A stretch of 64,000 bases of DNA from Loktanella sp. S4079 (GTDB taxonomy: Bacteria; Pseudomonadota; Alphaproteobacteria; Rhodobacterales; Rhodobacteraceae), in assembly GCF_000967725.1 (NCBI RefSeq), contig NZ_JXYE01000003.1, forward strand, positions 62,001-126,000, given 5' to 3'. The notes under the pieces are model-generated. The model searched no databases. It was not told where the DNA came from and was given only the letters and a program-made list of their open reading frames with translations. Both the position numbers and the translations under genes were made by a program. Positions 6,756 through 15,322 of the stretch are shown here, in pieces (the first letter of the stretch is position 1; the number at the start of each line of letters is the position of its first letter).

Positions 6756-8480
6756 ATGATGACCCACCAAATCAAGCGCTACCTGCCAATCCTAAACTGG
6801 GGCAAGCGGTATGACCACACTGCCCTGACAAATGATACCATCGCGGCGGTGATTGTGACGATCATGCTGATCCCGCAATCGCTCGCCTATGCATTGCTGG
6901 CAGGACTTCCCCCCGAGGCAGGACTGTATGCCTCTATCGTTCCGATCATCTTGTACAGCGTCTTTGGGACGAGTTCGGCGCTCGCGGTCGGGCCTGTCGC
7001 TGTTGTGTCGTTGATGACAGCCGCGACGCTCAACAACATCGTGGAACAGGGCACCATGGGTTACGCCATTGCGGCCCTGTCTTTGGCGGCGTTATCGGGG
7101 GTAATCCTGCTTGGAATGGGATTGTTCCGGCTCGGGTTTGTCGCGAATTTTCTGTCACATCCGGTGATCGCCGGTTTCATCACTGCGTCGGGTATCATCA
7201 TCGCAGCCAGCCAGCTTAAGCACGTCTTTGGGATAGAGGCCGAAGGACATAATTTGCTGCAATTGGCTGGCTCACTGATCGGTGAATTGGAAAACCTTAA
7301 CCCAATCACAACCCTCATTGGGGCGTCAGCAATCGGTTTCTTATTTTGGGTTCGTAAGGGCTTGGGCCAACAATTGCGCAAGATCGGCTTAGGCGCAGGG
7401 CTATCCAGCACATTGGTCAAAGCGGGTCCGGTAGGCGCAGTTGTGCTCTCTACACTTGCTGTATGGTTGCTGGGGCTGACAGAGCAGGGTGTGCAAATCG
7501 TCGGGCATGTCCCGCAAAGCCTGCCCCCACTCACCATGCCTGACCTCTCCCCCACGCTTTTGCATCAACTCCTGCTGCCCGCGTTTTTGATTTCGCTTAT
7601 CGGGTTCGTAGAATCCGTATCCGTGGCGCAAACTCTCGCCGCCAAGAAAAGAGAGCGGATCGACCCAGACCAAGAACTTATCGGCTTGGGCGCAGCGAAC
7701 ATCGGTGCGGCGTTCACAGGCGGGTTCCCTGTTACCGGCGGCTTTGCACGATCTGTCGTGAATTTCGACGCAGGCGCACAAACCCCTGCCGCCGGTGCCT
7801 TTACAGCCATAGGCCTCGCTGTCGCGGCGCTGTTACTCACTCCTCTGATCTATTTCCTACCCAAGGCAACGCTGGCCGCAACGATCATCGTCGCGGTACT
7901 CAGCCTCGTTGACTTCAGCATCCTGAAACGCGCGTGGGCCTATTCCAAAGCCGACTTCATTGCGGTCCTAAGCACGATGGTACTGACCCTCGGGTTTGGC
8001 GTTGAAGTCGGCGTCATGGCTGGGGTGATCTTGTCGATCCTGATGCATCTTTACAAAACATCGCGCCCCCATATCGCCGAGGTCGGCCTGATCGCGGGGA
8101 CAGAGCATTTTCGTAACATCAACCGCCACACTGTCCAAACGCATCCCGACATCGTGACGCTGCGCGTCGACGAAAGCCTATACTTTGCAAATGCGCGCTA
8201 TCTAGAGGACCAAATCCAAGACCGTGTCGCAGATGATGAACAGGTTCGGCACGTTATTTTACAGTGTTCTGCGGTGAATGATATCGACCTCAGCGCACTC
8301 GAATCACTTGAAATGATTAATCTCCGATTGGGTGAAATGGGGGTAACTTTACACCTATCAGAGGTAAAAGGCCCGGTAATGGATAAATTACAGGCGCAAC
8401 ACTTTGTCCATGAATTAAGTGGTGAAATTCACCTGACGCAGTTTGCCGCCATTCAACATATTACCGCCAACGCGAATTAA
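6756..8480 (+). CDS. SulP family inorganic anion permease with STAS domain
   Basis: A 574-residue SLC26/SulP permease: a hydrophobic core of about 12-14 membrane segments (residues ~25-430, with the early IPQSLAYALLAGLPPEAGLYAS signature at ~47-69) and a C-terminal STAS domain (~460-560, with IVTLRVDESLYFANARYLED). Family members carry sulfate, bicarbonate or organic anions by proton or sodium symport or exchange. It starts 12 bases after the TIGR01244 gene, so it is probably the third gene of the MBL unit. Export or uptake of sulfite, thiosulfate or sulfate fits the context but the substrate is not readable from sequence. A copy of such operons often has a TauE exporter at this position instead. 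Confidence 0.9.
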   Translation: MMTHQIKRYLPILNWGKRYDHTALTNDTIAAVIVTIMLIPQSLAYALLAGLPPEAGLYASIVPIILYSVFGTSSALAVGPVAVVSLMTAATLNNIVEQGTMGYAIAALSLAALSGVILLGMGLFRLGFVANFLSHPVIAGFITASGIIIAASQLKHVFGIEAEGHNLLQLAGSLIGELENLNPITTLIGASAIGFLFWVRKGLGQQLRKIGLGAGLSSTLVKAGPVGAVVLSTLAVWLLGLTEQGVQIVGHVPQSLPPLTMPDLSPTLLHQLLLPAFLISLIGFVESVSVAQTLAAKKRERIDPDQELIGLGAANIGAAFTGGFPVTGGFARSVVNFDAGAQTPAAGAFTAIGLAVAALLLTPLIYFLPKATLAATIIVAVLSLVDFSILKRAWAYSKADFIAVLSTMVLTLGFGVEVGVMAGVILSILMHLYKTSRPHIAEVGLIAGTEHFRNINRHTVQTHPDIVTLRVDESLYFANARYLEDQIQDRVADDEQVRHVILQCSAVNDIDLSALESLEMINLRLGEMGVTLHLSEVKGPVMDKLQAQHFVHELSGEIHLTQFAAIQHITANAN

Positions 8481-8756
8481 CCATACAAAGCAGCGGCCTA
8501 GTATGTTAGTGTGCGCGCCATCAATCCTGAGCCGACGTGGCTATGAATTGAGGTAGGGGGAAATAGCGAATTTGGCAGCTTTCAAATTGTTGCATTCGTT
8601 AACAATCATGCGTCATAATGATTAACGGGCCATTACCCAAAGACGTATTGTCTCCGTTTGATCAATAAAATTCGATCCATACTCCATATTGCCGCCTCAA
8701 TTTCACCGCGTTACATGAATAACAAATGAGCGTGATAAGTCAGAAAGTAAGCAGTT

Positions 8757-8930
8757 ATGAAACAAGCAACTAAATTGACAGCGCCACACGAAGCCGCTGC
8801 ATCTTCCTTTTACGGTCAATCCGAAGCCGAGTTTTCAAAACAGGTCGAACAGCTTGCGATCAATGATCCGCGTCTGATTGCTGTGTTTCACCAAACGCGC
8901 AAACATTACCTAAAGTCACAGGCGAACTAA
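8757..8930 (+). CDS. Small hypothetical protein (57 aa)
   Basis: An open frame beginning MKQATKLTAPHEAAASSFYG and ending HYLKSQAN lies in the 609-bp gap between the SulP gene and yidC. It is charged and helical-looking, with no membrane segment or signal peptide. Codon choice resembles that of neighbouring genes, and a GC-rich hairpin follows 12 bases after the stop. There is no strong ribosome-binding site (AGAAAG/AAGTAAG at about 8741-8750). I do not recognise a family. It is plausible rather than certain. Confidence 0.45.
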   Translation: MKQATKLTAPHEAAASSFYGQSEAEFSKQVEQLAINDPRLIAVFHQTRKHYLKSQAN

Positions 8931-8942
8931 TCTTTGCCGCGT

Positions 8943-8962
8943 GCCGGGCAGCTTAGCCCGGC
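8943..8962 (+). terminator. Possible hairpin terminator before yidC
   Basis: GCCGGGC (8943-8949) pairs with GCCCGGC (8956-8962) around AGCTTA. It follows the small ORF by 12 bases. No T-tract follows, so an intrinsic terminator is only possible. Confidence 0.35.
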
Positions 8963-9089
8963 CACCGGGCCGCAGATATCGGTCACAACTAACGCAATAC
9001 ACCCTTATTTCATGAATATCTGCTTGACCTTTTCGACCCTGACAGGTTGAACGGCCATCAGATTTTTACGGGAAAATGGGTGGTTTCGA

Positions 9090-10901
9090 ATGGACGACCA
9101 GAACAAAAACCTCATCTTGGCGACTGTGCTCAGCTTTGCTGTGATCATGGCATGGACGATCCTGTTTCCGCAGGAAGAGCCGCTTGTCGATGTTGGCAAC
9201 GAAGCAGCCACAGTAAGCGCCGCTGCCGTGCCGGGCACAGCCGAGGCTGATCCATCGGCAACAGCCCCAACTGAGGTCGCCGAAACCGAGGCTCCTGCCC
9301 CGCGGATCGCTATCGAAACTAGCGAGCTACAGGGTACACTATCCCTGCGTGGTGGCCGGATTGATGATCTGTCGTTGAAACAATACCGCGAAACAATCGA
9401 CGCGGATTCCGAAATCGTTCAACTGTTGCGCCCCGAAGGTGAAGCAGAAGCCTATTATGCGGCGTTCGGCTGGGCCGCGGCCAGCGGCATTGACGCGTCA
9501 AATGTGCCATCACCCGATACGATTTGGACCCTCGAAAGCGGCGACACCCTGACACCAGAGACCCCCGTAACGCTGGTTTGGGACAACGGCGCTGGTCAGA
9601 TTTTCCGCACCACGGTTTCGGTCGATGACGAATATATGTTCAGCTTTGACCAAAGCATCGAGAACAATGGTGACGGCGACGTATCGGCGCGCCCCTATGG
9701 TTTGATCCGCCGCCATGGCATTCCTGCTGATCTGAAAAAGTTCTTTATCTTGCATGAAGGTTTGGTGCGCATGACAGACGGCGCGCTGGAAGAAACCGAC
9801 TATAAAGATATCCAAGACTATGAAATCCACCCGACTGAAGGCGCGCGCGCTGAGCGCATCGAAGCGGTTGAAGGTGGCTGGATCGGCTACACAGACCACT
9901 ATTGGATGACGACCCTGATCCCAGAGCAGAATGCGCCGTTCCGTTCGACATCAAAATACTACGAAAACCGTGACCTGTTTCAAGCAGAGGCTGTCATGCC
10001 GGTTGCGACCATCGCATCCGGAGAGACAATCACAACAACGACACGGTTCTTTGCTGGTGCTAAGGAATGGGAAACCATCAAGCACTACGAAGACGAAGAA
10101 GGTGTCGGCGGCTTTATCGACAGCATCGACTGGGGCATGTTCTTTTTCCTGACCAAGCCGATCTTCTGGCTGTTGCACGGGCTTCACGGTTTGATTGGCA
10201 ACATGGGCTGGGCGATTATCGCGCTGACTGTGATCCTCAAGGCGCTTGTTCTGCCGTTGGCCTATAAATCCTATGTTTCGATGGCGCGGATGAAAGAACT
10301 GCAGCCCGAAATGGAGAAGCTGAAAGAGCAAGCAGGCGACGATCGTCAGGCGCTCCAGCAAGGCATGATGAAGCTCTACAAAGAGAACAAAGTCAGCCCA
10401 GCATCCGGCTGTCTGCCAATGCTGTTGCAGATCCCGATCTTCTTCTCGCTCTATAAGGTGATCTTTGTCACAATCGAACTGCGTCACACCGCGTGGATCG
10501 GCTGGATCAAAGACCTTAGCGCGCCTGATCCCTCGTCGATCTTTAACCTCTTTGGCCTGTTGCCCTACTCTGTGCCCAACCTCGGTCCGCTTGAGCTGAT
10601 CTCGCTCGGCATTCTGCCGCTGTTCCTTGGTATCTCAATGTGGCTGCAGCAGCGCCTGAACCCGGCGCCCACGGACCCCACACAGCAAATGATCTTTGCA
10701 TGGATGCCATGGGTATTCATGTTCATGCTCGGCAATTTTGCGAGTGGCCTTGTACTGTACTGGATCGCGAACAACGTGATTACATTTATTCAGCAGTATC
10801 TGATCATGCGCAGCCACGGGGCAAAGCCTGATGTTTTTGGCAACATTAAGCAAAGCCTGCGCCGCAAGAGAAAAGCGGCCGAAGAAGGCGACAGCAAATA
10901 A
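9090..10901 (+). CDS. yidC: Membrane protein insertase YidC
   Basis: The 603-residue YidC inserts and folds inner-membrane proteins, alone or with SecYEG. The Gram-negative architecture is clear: one N-terminal membrane helix (residues 7-26, ILATVLSFAVIMAWTIL), a Pro/Ala/Glu-rich linker (~30-75), a large periplasmic beta domain (~76-345) and a five-helix catalytic core (~350-580) with the SGCLPMLLQIPIF segment. A basic tail (RRKRKAAEE) ends the protein. The usual upstream rpmH/rnpA neighbours are not in this window. A strong hairpin follows the stop, although engB lies only 188 bases downstream on the same strand. Confidence 0.97.
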   Translation: MDDQNKNLILATVLSFAVIMAWTILFPQEEPLVDVGNEAATVSAAAVPGTAEADPSATAPTEVAETEAPAPRIAIETSELQGTLSLRGGRIDDLSLKQYRETIDADSEIVQLLRPEGEAEAYYAAFGWAAASGIDASNVPSPDTIWTLESGDTLTPETPVTLVWDNGAGQIFRTTVSVDDEYMFSFDQSIENNGDGDVSARPYGLIRRHGIPADLKKFFILHEGLVRMTDGALEETDYKDIQDYEIHPTEGARAERIEAVEGGWIGYTDHYWMTTLIPEQNAPFRSTSKYYENRDLFQAEAVMPVATIASGETITTTTRFFAGAKEWETIKHYEDEEGVGGFIDSIDWGMFFFLTKPIFWLLHGLHGLIGNMGWAIIALTVILKALVLPLAYKSYVSMARMKELQPEMEKLKEQAGDDRQALQQGMMKLYKENKVSPASGCLPMLLQIPIFFSLYKVIFVTIELRHTAWIGWIKDLSAPDPSSIFNLFGLLPYSVPNLGPLELISLGILPLFLGISMWLQQRLNPAPTDPTQQMIFAWMPWVFMFMLGNFASGLVLYWIANNVITFIQQYLIMRSHGAKPDVFGNIKQSLRRKRKAAEEGDSK

Positions 10902-10927
10902 GCTCGGCCGCTCTATGACCCAACACC

Positions 10928-10954
10928 ACACGAGGCGCAGATCGCGCCTCGTGT
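10928..10954 (+). terminator. Hairpin after yidC
   Basis: ACACGAGGCGC (10928-10938) and GCGCCTCGTGT (10944-10954) form a perfect 11-bp stem with a 5-base loop, 27 bases after the yidC stop. There is no T-run, so partial termination or transcript stabilisation is also possible. Confidence 0.55.
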
Positions 10955-11089
10955 ACAGAATTTCCAGACACTCAAGCGCATTGATCGCTTATTTTGCTGG
11001 AAACTTTGCGCCACCGATTGTAGGCAGCTATCCCACCGCCCACTGCAGCGCTAAGCTGTTTCAGAACCACAAGCTCGAGGTACGATAAG

Positions 11090-11737
11090 ATGGAAATGCG
11101 CTTTCCCGAGGTCCAAACCCCGGAACCAAGCGAACTCGAAACCGGGCGACTGTTGTTCGCGGGCGAGACCGAGTTCCTGAAGGGTGTTGTCGCAATGGAC
11201 GGCCTACCCGAGGCCGACAGAGTCGAAGTTTGCTTTGCCGGGCGTTCCAACGTGGGCAAATCCAGCCTGATCAATGCGCTGACGGGACGCAAGGGGTTGG
11301 CGCGCGCCTCGAACACGCCGGGCCGCACGCAAGAGATCAACTTTTTCACCGCGGGTGATATCTATGTTGTCGACCTACCCGGCTATGGCTTTGCGAACGC
11401 ACCTGTTGCCGTCGTTGAGAAATGGCAGCGGCTGCTGAAAAACTATCTGTCCGGTCGCCAAACCCTGCGCCGCGTCTTTGTACTGATCGACGCACGTCAT
11501 GGGGCCAAGGCCGTCGACGAAGAGATCATGACCTTGCTTGACCGTTCTGCGGTAACCTTTCAGGTGGTCATGACCAAGATCGACAAGCTCAAGAAGGGCG
11601 CGCTAGAGGACTCTCTTGCGAAAACCCGTGCTGCTATGGCCAAACACCCAGCGGCCTTTCCTGAAATCGTACTGACATCATCTGAAAAAGGCGAAGGTAT
11701 CCCAACCCTACGCGCCATCATTGCAGGTATATCATGA
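11090..11737 (+). CDS. engB: Ribosome biogenesis GTPase EngB (YihA/YsxC)
   Basis: A 215-residue TRAFAC GTPase needed for large ribosomal subunit maturation. The nucleotide-binding motifs are intact: G1 GRSNVGKS (51-58), G2 around TPGRT (76-80), G3 DLPGYG (95-100), and G4 TKID (162-165). GAGG at about 11076-11079 supports the start. Its stop overlaps the argB start by ATGA, so the two are translationally coupled. Confidence 0.95.
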   Translation: MEMRFPEVQTPEPSELETGRLLFAGETEFLKGVVAMDGLPEADRVEVCFAGRSNVGKSSLINALTGRKGLARASNTPGRTQEINFFTAGDIYVVDLPGYGFANAPVAVVEKWQRLLKNYLSGRQTLRRVFVLIDARHGAKAVDEEIMTLLDRSAVTFQVVMTKIDKLKKGALEDSLAKTRAAMAKHPAAFPEIVLTSSEKGEGIPTLRAIIAGIS

Positions 11738-12609
11738 AGACAAGGACCCAAGACATGAACCGTGATTGGATCGCCACTGCCCGCACTCTGTCCGAAGCCC
11801 TGCCCTATATGCAGCGATATTCTGGCGCGATCGTCGTGGTGAAATTCGGCGGCAATGCCATGGGCGACGACGAAGCAATGGCGCAATTCGCTCGTGATAT
11901 CGTGCTGATGCGTCAGGTTGGTGTGAACCCTGTCGTCGTGCATGGCGGTGGCCCAATGATTAACCAAATGCTCGATAAGCTTGGGATCAAATCCGAATTC
12001 GTGCGCGGCAAACGCGTCACAGACCAAGCTACAGTCGAAGTCGTTGAAATGGTGCTGACCGGCCTTGTGAACAAACGTATCGTCCAAGCCATCATGGACG
12101 AAGGCGGGCGTGCCGTCGGCCTGTCTGGCAAAGACGATGACCTGATGGTTGCCGAGGCAGATGACCCTGAACTCGGGTTTGTTGGGCGCCCTGTTGAAAT
12201 GAACGTCCAGGTTCTGCACGATATGTTCAACGCGGGCATCATCCCGGTCGTCGCACCTGTCGCGACGGGCCAAAGCGATAATGAAACCTTTAACGTCAAC
12301 GGCGACACCGCTGCCGGTGCGATCGCTGGCGCGCTCAAGGCGGATCGCCTACTGCTGTTGACCGACGTGCCCGGCGTTAAGGACGGCACGGGCGAGGTTG
12401 TGACGCAGCTATCACCTGATCAAGTCCGCGATATGATCGCCGATGGTACCATCGCTGGCGGCATGATCCCGAAAACAGAAACCGCGCTGAACGCCTTGGA
12501 CAGCGGTGTGCGTGCGGTTGTGATCCTCGATGGGCGGCTGCCGAACGCAAGCCTGCTCGAGCTGTTTACAGAGCATGGCGCGGGTTCGATTATCCGCGAG
12601 CCACGCTAA
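11734..12609 (+). CDS. argB: Acetylglutamate kinase
   Basis: Phosphorylates N-acetyl-L-glutamate in the second step of the acetylated arginine pathway. The 291-residue protein has the amino-acid-kinase fold with KFGGNAM (37-43) for phosphate binding and the [10 protein letters not shown] loop (68-77). The first ATG overlaps the engB stop; an internal ATG at 11755 (MNRDWIATA) preceded by AAGGA is an alternative start, since that is where the conserved part begins. The pairing with engB and a ferredoxin-like gene is an unrelated-function operon. Confidence 0.95.
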   Translation: MKTRTQDMNRDWIATARTLSEALPYMQRYSGAIVVVKFGGNAMGDDEAMAQFARDIVLMRQVGVNPVVVHGGGPMINQMLDKLGIKSEFVRGKRVTDQATVEVVEMVLTGLVNKRIVQAIMDEGGRAVGLSGKDDDLMVAEADDPELGFVGRPVEMNVQVLHDMFNAGIIPVVAPVATGQSDNETFNVNGDTAAGAIAGALKADRLLLLTDVPGVKDGTGEVVTQLSPDQVRDMIADGTIAGGMIPKTETALNALDSGVRAVVILDGRLPNASLLELFTEHGAGSIIREPR

Positions 12610-13267
12610 CAACCGCTTGGCCGATCCCCGCCATCAGGCATTGATAGATGCGCTTTCACAGGCGCATCTAACTTTGCTGGGTGGGTTCGCGATCAACGCC
12701 CAGGATGATTTACCTATCAACTGTGGTTCGGTCTTGTTGATTGGGCCAGACGAGCCCCGGTTTTGGCCCGAATTTATTCGATCAGCTGAATACCAAGATG
12801 GCGCACCCGACCCGATGGATCGTTGGTCCAAACGGCAGTTGAACCGTATCGCGGTCATTCATAATGGCCATGCGATCTTTCCTTCCGACGGGCCGCCCTT
12901 TGCGCCATTTTATAGCTGGGCACTTCGAACTGGCCTCGCATGGGCATCTCCCATCGGGCTGCTTGTGCATGCGCAAGCAGGGTTATTTGTGTCGTTTCGT
13001 GGGGCGCTCGCTGTGCCGTGGGATGTTGAATTTGATTCCATCCAATCGCCCTGCTCTAGTTGCGCGACAAAGCCATGCCAATCCTCTTGCCCCGTTGGCG
13101 CGTTCTCAAAAGACGGCTATGATGTCGCAATCTGCAAAAACCATTTAACCACCCCCGCAGGCCTAGACTGCATGACCCAAGGGTGCGCCGCCCGACGTGC
13201 CTGCCCTATTGGCCAAGACAGACGTATTCCCGACCAATCCGCATTTCACATGGACGCCTTTATATGA
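12578..13267 (+). CDS. 4Fe-4S ferredoxin-like protein
   Basis: About 217-229 residues with two cysteine groups near the C-terminus: [18 protein letters not shown] and the later [15 protein letters not shown]. Together they suggest a QueG/ferredoxin-like 4Fe-4S site or a structural zinc-like knuckle. The rest of the chain ([23 protein letters not shown]) has the character of a conserved Rhodobacteraceae protein usually annotated only as ferredoxin. The start is uncertain: the ATG at 12578 overlaps argB by 32 bases and a TTG at 12617 would avoid that; neither has a good ribosome-binding site. The stop overlaps the sixA start (ATGA), so the two are coupled. Confidence 0.7.
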   Translation, partial: ARVRLSASHANNRLADPRHQALIDALSQAHLTLLGGFAINAQDDLPINCGSVLLIGPDEPRFWPEFIRSAEYQDGAPDPMDRWSKRQLNRIAVIHNGHAIFPSDGPPFAPFYSWALRTGLAWASPIGLLVHAQAGLFVSFRGALAVPWDVEFDSIQSPCSSCATKPCQSSCPVGAFSKDGYDVAICKNHLTTPAGLDCMTQGCAARRACPIGQDRRIPDQSAFHMDAFI

Positions 13268-13791
13268 CACTTCGTTTGATCCTAACCCGCCACGCAAAAT
13301 CGAGTTGGAGCGACCCGTTCGCGGATGATCACGCGCGCGAGTTAAACGCGCGTGGGCGGGCCTCTGCCGCAGCGATTGGCGGATGGCTCAAAGGCCGAGA
13401 TTACATTCCTGAAACCGTCCTTTGTTCTGACGCCACGCGCACGCATGAGACAGCCAAGCTGATTTTCGATGCCCTCGGAACAAAGCCCAAACTGCGCCTG
13501 ATGCCTTCGCTTTACCATGCCGCCCCGGACACGCTGATGGACAGCATCCATCGAGAAACAGCAAACGTCATAGCACTTATCGGGCACAATCCGGGTATCG
13601 GCATGTTTGCAAACGGCCTGGTCGCCAATGCGCCCGATCACGCCCGTTTCAGCGGCTACCCAACCTGCGCCACAACTGTGATCGACTTTCACGCAGAAAG
13701 CTGGTCAGCGGTGCAAAGACATACGGGGACGTGCGTAGATTTCATCGTGCCGCGTGATTTGATCGGGACGACGGGTGGCACAGACCACTAG
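13264..13791 (+). CDS. SixA-type histidine phosphatase family protein
   Basis: A 175-residue member of the RHG (phosphoglycerate-mutase-like) phosphatase superfamily: LTRHAKSSW at residues 7-15 supplies the phospho-histidine, and IGHNPG near residue 106 the second catalytic histidine. Size and motifs match SixA-like phosphohistidine phosphatases. The start overlaps the preceding ferredoxin-like gene by ATGA. It is convergent with the DUF3885 gene, with the two stop regions overlapping by four bases (13788-13791). The substrate is unknown. Confidence 0.85.
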   Translation: MTLRLILTRHAKSSWSDPFADDHARELNARGRASAAAIGGWLKGRDYIPETVLCSDATRTHETAKLIFDALGTKPKLRLMPSLYHAAPDTLMDSIHRETANVIALIGHNPGIGMFANGLVANAPDHARFSGYPTCATTVIDFHAESWSAVQRHTGTCVDFIVPRDLIGTTGGTDH

Positions 13792-14429
13792 TCATCAGGA
13801 GCGAACATAGCATTCATGCGAGCAAGATCATACTCTAGCAACCATTTGTTAAATTTTATGAAAAGCTCAGATAACTTCGCTTTGTTGAGAGAAACGACAT
13901 CCAGCCCACGATCATCATATGCATGCAGGATTAGGCAGTTTTTCGCATCTACGAGATACGCCTTGGTCGAATGAAAAGCTGGCTCGATGATCATTTCAGA
14001 AGCGATGCATAGCCACATGATATCGGAAATAGATCTTTTATCATTCACCTTAACAATATCCCAATGGCGAAACTGATCACATCCGAACTCGGCCATATGC
14101 TCTTCATCGTGCTGCGCAGTCCTACCTACGTACTGCACATCGGAGCGCTCAATTCCGCAGAATTCGATATGGTTTAGGCGTTTCTTACTTGGCTGCTCTA
14201 AGCCATAACTAGAAAGCAGAAGATAAATCTCTGATGAGTCTTCAAAATGCGCATGTGCAATCGTACATGCTCGCTCATATGCTTGAGAGAACCGGCGCAT
14301 CGGAAAGTGTATGTAACTCTCTTTGCCTCCCAAATCGAAACGCAGCGCATTGTCGAACGCGTGAAATAAGCTAGGGGGCAGTTCTCGAACTCCGAACTGA
14401 TCTTGGATGCTCGTAAATATTGTCTTCAT
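13788..14429 (-). CDS. DUF3885 domain protein
   Basis: A 213-residue soluble protein whose features match the DUF3885 family: an N-terminal ALRFDLGG stretch (~28-35), a following RRFSQAYERACTIAHAHF helix (~45-62), and a C-terminal YDDRGLDVVS strand followed by FNKWLLEYD (~170-200). No function is known for the family. The gene is visibly AT-richer than its neighbours, sits alone facing sixA, and is absent from any conserved gene pair I recognise, which suggests recent acquisition. There is no signal peptide or membrane helix. Confidence 0.65.
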   Translation of the reverse strand: MKTIFTSIQDQFGVRELPPSLFHAFDNALRFDLGGKESYIHFPMRRFSQAYERACTIAHAHFEDSSEIYLLLSSYGLEQPSKKRLNHIEFCGIERSDVQYVGRTAQHDEEHMAEFGCDQFRHWDIVKVNDKRSISDIMWLCIASEMIIEPAFHSTKAYLVDAKNCLILHAYDDRGLDVVSLNKAKLSELFIKFNKWLLEYDLARMNAMFAPDD

Positions 14430-14484
14430 GAAATGTGCATGGGGAATTTAGAGAAATAAAAACTCTGCAGTATTCCTATAAAAC

Positions 14485-14520
14485 AAAAAGCCCCGAGGTT
14501 TCCCTCGGGGCTTTGTTTTT
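14485..14520. terminator. Bidirectional terminator between DUF3885 gene and aapP
   Basis: AGCCCCGAGG (14489-14498) and CCTCGGGGCT (14503-14512) form a perfect 10-bp stem with TTTC loop, flanked by A-rich sequence on the left and a T-run on the right. Read on the minus strand it lies directly after the aapP stop and ends the aap operon with a T-tract. Confidence 0.85.
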
Positions 14521-15310
14521 AGTGGCCGATGATCTGGCTTAGGAACAACTGTGTCCGCTCAGATTGCGGGTTGTTGAAGAACTCGGTTGGTTCGTTCTGT
14601 TCCACGATCTGGCCTTGGTCCATAAAGATGACCCGGTTGGCAACCGCTTGGGCAAAGCCCATTTCGTGGGTCACGCAAAGCATCGTCATGCCTTCTTCGG
14701 CCAGTTCGATCATTGTGTCCAACACCTCTTTGATCATCTCAGGATCAAGCGCAGAGGTCGGTTCATCAAACAACATGATGCGTGGCTTCATGCAAAGCGA
14801 ACGGGCAATCGCCACACGCTGCTGCTGACCACCGGACAACATGCCGGGGTACTTATGCGCCTGATCAGGGATTTTCACCTTTTCGAGGAAATGCATCGCC
14901 GTTTCTTCGGCTTCTTTCTTGGGCGTGTTGCGTACCCAGATCGGCGCCAACGTGCAGTTCTCAAGAATTGTCAGATGCGGAAAGAGGTTAAAGTGCTGGA
15001 AGCACATGCCAACCTCGGAACGGATCTTGTCGATGTTCTTGAGATCTGATGACAGCTCTGTCCCGTCAACGATGATATCGCCTGACTGGTGCTCTTCGAG
15101 GCGGTTAATGCAACGGATCAGCGTCGATTTACCGGACCCTGACGGGCCACAAATCACGATCCGCTCGCCGCGTTGAACGGTCAGGTTCACGTCACGCAGT
15201 ACGTGGAATGAACCATACCATTTGTTCATGTTGCGGATTTCAATCGCCACCTCGTCAGAGACCTGCATATGAGAGCGGTCGATGGTGCGTTCTTGTGTCA
15301 ATTCAACCAT
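14519..15310 (-). CDS. aapP: General L-amino acid ABC transporter, ATP-binding subunit
   Basis: The ATPase of the Aap/Bzt polar amino acid importer, 263 residues. Walker A GPSGSGKS (55-62), signature LSGGQ (158-162), Walker B IMLFDEP (178-184) and the CVTHEMGF switch histidine are all present. It is the last gene of aapJQMP, 12 bases after aapM, and is followed directly by a strong terminator. Confidence 0.96.
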   Translation of the reverse strand: MVELTQERTIDRSHMQVSDEVAIEIRNMNKWYGSFHVLRDVNLTVQRGERIVICGPSGSGKSTLIRCINRLEEHQSGDIIVDGTELSSDLKNIDKIRSEVGMCFQHFNLFPHLTILENCTLAPIWVRNTPKKEAEETAMHFLEKVKIPDQAHKYPGMLSGGQQQRVAIARSLCMKPRIMLFDEPTSALDPEMIKEVLDTMIELAEEGMTMLCVTHEMGFAQAVANRVIFMDQGQIVEQNEPTEFFNNPQSERTQLFLSQIIGH

Positions 15311-15322
15311 TGTCAGGTCTCC

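Noticed and set aside
8597-8627. Interrupted dyad CGTTAA(CAA)TCAT ... ATGATTAACG upstream of the small ORF
   Set aside because: The left arm contains a three-base interruption and no regulator or partner gene supports it as an operator.
11560-12273. 237-residue open frame on the minus strand opposite engB and argB
   Set aside because: It mirrors the codon pattern of two recognised genes, has no ribosome-binding site and spans their junction.
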